From an uncultured Collinsella sp. (GTDB taxonomy: Bacteria; Actinomycetota; Coriobacteriia; Coriobacteriales; Coriobacteriaceae): a DNA stretch of 16,023 nucleotides. The stretch lies in contig CAUDZT010000049.1 in NCBI GenBank assembly GCA_958453935.1, forward strand, positions 1 through 16,023, in the 5' to 3' direction. Every line of letters begins with the position of its first letter. Positions within the stretch are counted from its first letter, which is position 1. Made by a program: the position numbers and the translations under genes. The notes beneath the pieces are model-generated. The model was given only the letters and a program-made list of their open reading frames with translations. It had not been told where the DNA came from and did not search any database. Below, piece by piece: positions 14,657 to 16,023 of the stretch.

Positions 14657-15863
14657 AGTTGCCGTAACCTCCCCTCTCCTGGTCGCGGATAACGTGGCCG
14701 CCCTCGAGGGCGATCACGCGACGGTGCATGCTATCGACCATCTCGCGGTCGTGCGTGGCGACGATCACGGTGGTGCCGGTGCGGTTAATACGCTCGAGCA
14801 GCTTCATGATGCCCAGCGAGATCGCCGGGTCGAGGTTACCCGTGGGCTCGTCGCAGATCAGCAGCGGCGGACGGTTGACCATAGCGCGGGCGACGGCAAC
14901 GCGCTGCTGCTCGCCACCGGAAAGCTGGTCGGGCAGCGAGTCCATCTGATCGGCCAGACCGACCAGACGCAGCACCTCGGGCACCTGGCTGCGAATGACG
15001 CCCTTGGGCTTGCCGATGCACTGCAGGGCAAACGCCACGTTTTCGTAGGCGGTCTTTTGCGGCAGAAGCTTAAAGTCCTGGAACACAGCGCCAATCTGGC
15101 GGCGCAGGAACGGAACCTTGCGGTTCTTGATCTTCATGAGGTCCTGACCGGCAACCAGGATGCGACCGCTCGTCGGCTTGACGTCGCGGTTGAGCGTCGA
15201 CAGCAGCGTGGTCTTACCCGAGCCGGAGTGACCGACCAGGAAGACGAACTCGCCCGGATAGATCTCGATGTTGATGTCGTCGAGTGCAGGCTTGTTGGGC
15301 TGTGCCGGATAGATCTTGGTGACATGCTCCATAAGGATGACGGGCTCGACACCGGCCTGCTTGGCCATCTTCTTGCGGCTGGCCTGCGGATCGATGGGCG
15401 CAAACACCGACGTAAAATCGGGGTTGTTGAGCGCGTTATCGAGGCTTGCGACCTCGGCGGCCTGATCGCTCTCGACCACCGGGGCAGCAGGCTGCGTGGG
15501 ATCGGGAATAGCGGCAAAGAGACCGGACTGCGCAGGCTGAGGAACCGGCGTCGCAGGGGCCATGGGGTCGGGAATGCCGGCCATGGTAGGCTGCGGCGTG
15601 GCGGCGCCAGCCTGAGGCTGCTCCACGCGAGCGGTCACGGCCTGAACGGGCTCAAAACCCGCCGTGCCGGAAAGCGCGACATCGCTGGTGGGATTGTAGG
15701 CAAAGGGATCGGATGCCGGCTGTGCCTGATCTGCCGGCTGAGCGGGGGCCTGAGCAACAGGCTGGCCCTCTGAATCCGGAGTGGCGAAACGGCTGCCCTG
15801 GACGCCTGTCTGCGTCTTGGGGGCATCATCGCCCGCACCGGAGGTACGGAAGTGGTTACCCAC
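14643..15863 (-). CDS. ftsE: Cell division ATPase FtsE with long disordered N-terminal extension
   Basis: A 406-aa ABC ATPase that drives FtsX. Seen: a normal FtsE core from about residue 174 (VILMEHVTKIYPAQPNKPALDDINIEIYPGEF), Walker A GHSGSGKTT (211-219), Q-loop Gln262 in FQDFKLLPQKTAYENV, signature LSGGE (314-318), Walker B LLICDEP (334-340) and switch His371. Ordinary FtsE is about 220-230 aa. Here about 170 extra residues precede the core, rich in Pro, Ala, Gln and Asp, with repeated pieces such as GIPDPM/AIPDPT. They have no hydrophobic segment and are probably disordered. The start is GTG at 15863 with AGGAG and a 5-nt spacer. The only nearby internal ATG (Met166) has no good ribosome binding site, so the extension is probably real. 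It overlaps ftsX by 14 bp. Confidence 0.93.
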   Translation of the reverse strand: MGNHFRTSGAGDDAPKTQTGVQGSRFATPDSEGQPVAQAPAQPADQAQPASDPFAYNPTSDVALSGTAGFEPVQAVTARVEQPQAGAATPQPTMAGIPDPMAPATPVPQPAQSGLFAAIPDPTQPAAPVVESDQAAEVASLDNALNNPDFTSVFAPIDPQASRKKMAKQAGVEPVILMEHVTKIYPAQPNKPALDDINIEIYPGEFVFLVGHSGSGKTTLLSTLNRDVKPTSGRILVAGQDLMKIKNRKVPFLRRQIGAVFQDFKLLPQKTAYENVAFALQCIGKPKGVIRSQVPEVLRLVGLADQMDSLPDQLSGGEQQRVAVARAMVNRPPLLICDEPTGNLDPAISLGIMKLLERINRTGTTVIVATHDREMVDSMHRRVIALEGGHVIRDQERGGYGNYGTN

Positions 15864-15908
15864 TGGTGCTCCTTATCGTCGTGCGTTTAAACTACATGAG
15901 CGCTTTGT

Positions 15909-15937
15909 ATTTTAGCAGCATTAGCTTTGCTGCACAT
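15909..15937 (-). promoter_or_regulatory. Possible ftsE promoter (extended -10)
   Basis: On the minus strand, TGC followed by TAAAAT (15914-15909) gives an extended -10. The matching -35 position (15937-15932, ATGTGC) is poor. This would leave a leader of about 40 nt before the GTG. The overlapping GCAGCA...TGCTGC hairpin (about 15915-15933) could also be a weak terminator for the gene to the right. Confidence 0.35.
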
Positions 15938-15961
15938 AAGAAGCATGGCGGGGTTTGGGTC

Positions 15962-16023
15962 TCACCGGCCGGGCGCAGGGTTACCTCCCAAATCGTCCTC
16001 GCGCATGGCCGGCATTTGTCCTG
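15962..16023 (-). CDS. Possible C-terminus of an upstream gene
   Basis: At the right edge one minus-strand frame stays open and ends GQMPAMREDDLGGNPAPGR before a TGA at 15964-15962. A second frame is open further, to about 15890, so the choice is uncertain. The sequence is not recognised. A release factor gene often precedes ftsE, but nothing here shows that. Confidence 0.2.
   Translation of the reverse strand, partial: GQMPAMREDDLGGNPAPGR

Noticed and set aside
14694..15773. Plus-strand open frame of 359 codons
   Set aside because: It is a shadow of ftsE on the opposite strand with no recognisable motifs.

Overview
The window looks like chromosomal DNA of a GC-rich, anaerobic Gram-positive actinobacterium, most likely a gut Coriobacteriia member such as Collinsella. 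This is inferred from base composition, strong AGGAG-type ribosome binding sites, rubredoxin chemistry, a Gram-positive style MurNAc catabolic cluster with mupG, and protein flavour. There is no rRNA or other hard taxonomic marker, so treat the genus as a guess. Almost every gene lies on the minus strand; only mntH (501-1757) and a small unknown gene (4996-5406) are on the plus strand.

Left part (1-5540): the N-terminus of the glutamate synthase large subunit (minus, cut by the window edge), a divergent NRAMP Mn/Fe transporter, then a 220-bp tandem array of three hairpins with an exact 80-bp period. Next come a 47-aa rubredoxin and a flavin-reductase-like flavoprotein, which together look like a split high-molecular-weight rubredoxin. 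A TPR-like protein overlaps smpB, followed upstream by tRNA-Glu(CTC) and tRNA-Gln(CTG) with their own promoter and terminator. An unrecognised 136-aa protein ends at a tandem pair of 46-nt hairpins.

Middle part (5541-10560): an ArsC/Spx-type thioredoxin-fold protein, then a MurNAc salvage cluster transcribed murR-murQ-murP-mupG. MurP imports and phosphorylates the sugar, MupG cleaves the phosphorylated MurNAc-GlcNAc disaccharide, MurQ removes D-lactate to give GlcNAc-6-P, and MurR (RpiR family) is the probable regulator. A strong intrinsic terminator sits inside the cluster, directly before the mupG ribosome binding site.

Right part (10561-16023): a Hin-type serine recombinase with a perfect 26-bp palindrome (12-bp half-sites, 2-bp centre) 39 bp beyond its stop codon, which is the geometry of a DNA-invertase crossover site. 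Then RNase R, and the ftsE-ftsX division pair, in which FtsE carries an unusual Pro/Ala/Gln-rich N-terminal extension of about 170 residues.

The most unexplained material is non-coding. At least five different families of long palindromes occupy the longer intergenic gaps (308-364, 1786-2004, 3009-3075, 5426-5533, 11306-11346). Two of them are tandem, and one pair shows compensatory base changes between copies. They look like mobile or structured extragenic elements rather than ordinary terminators.
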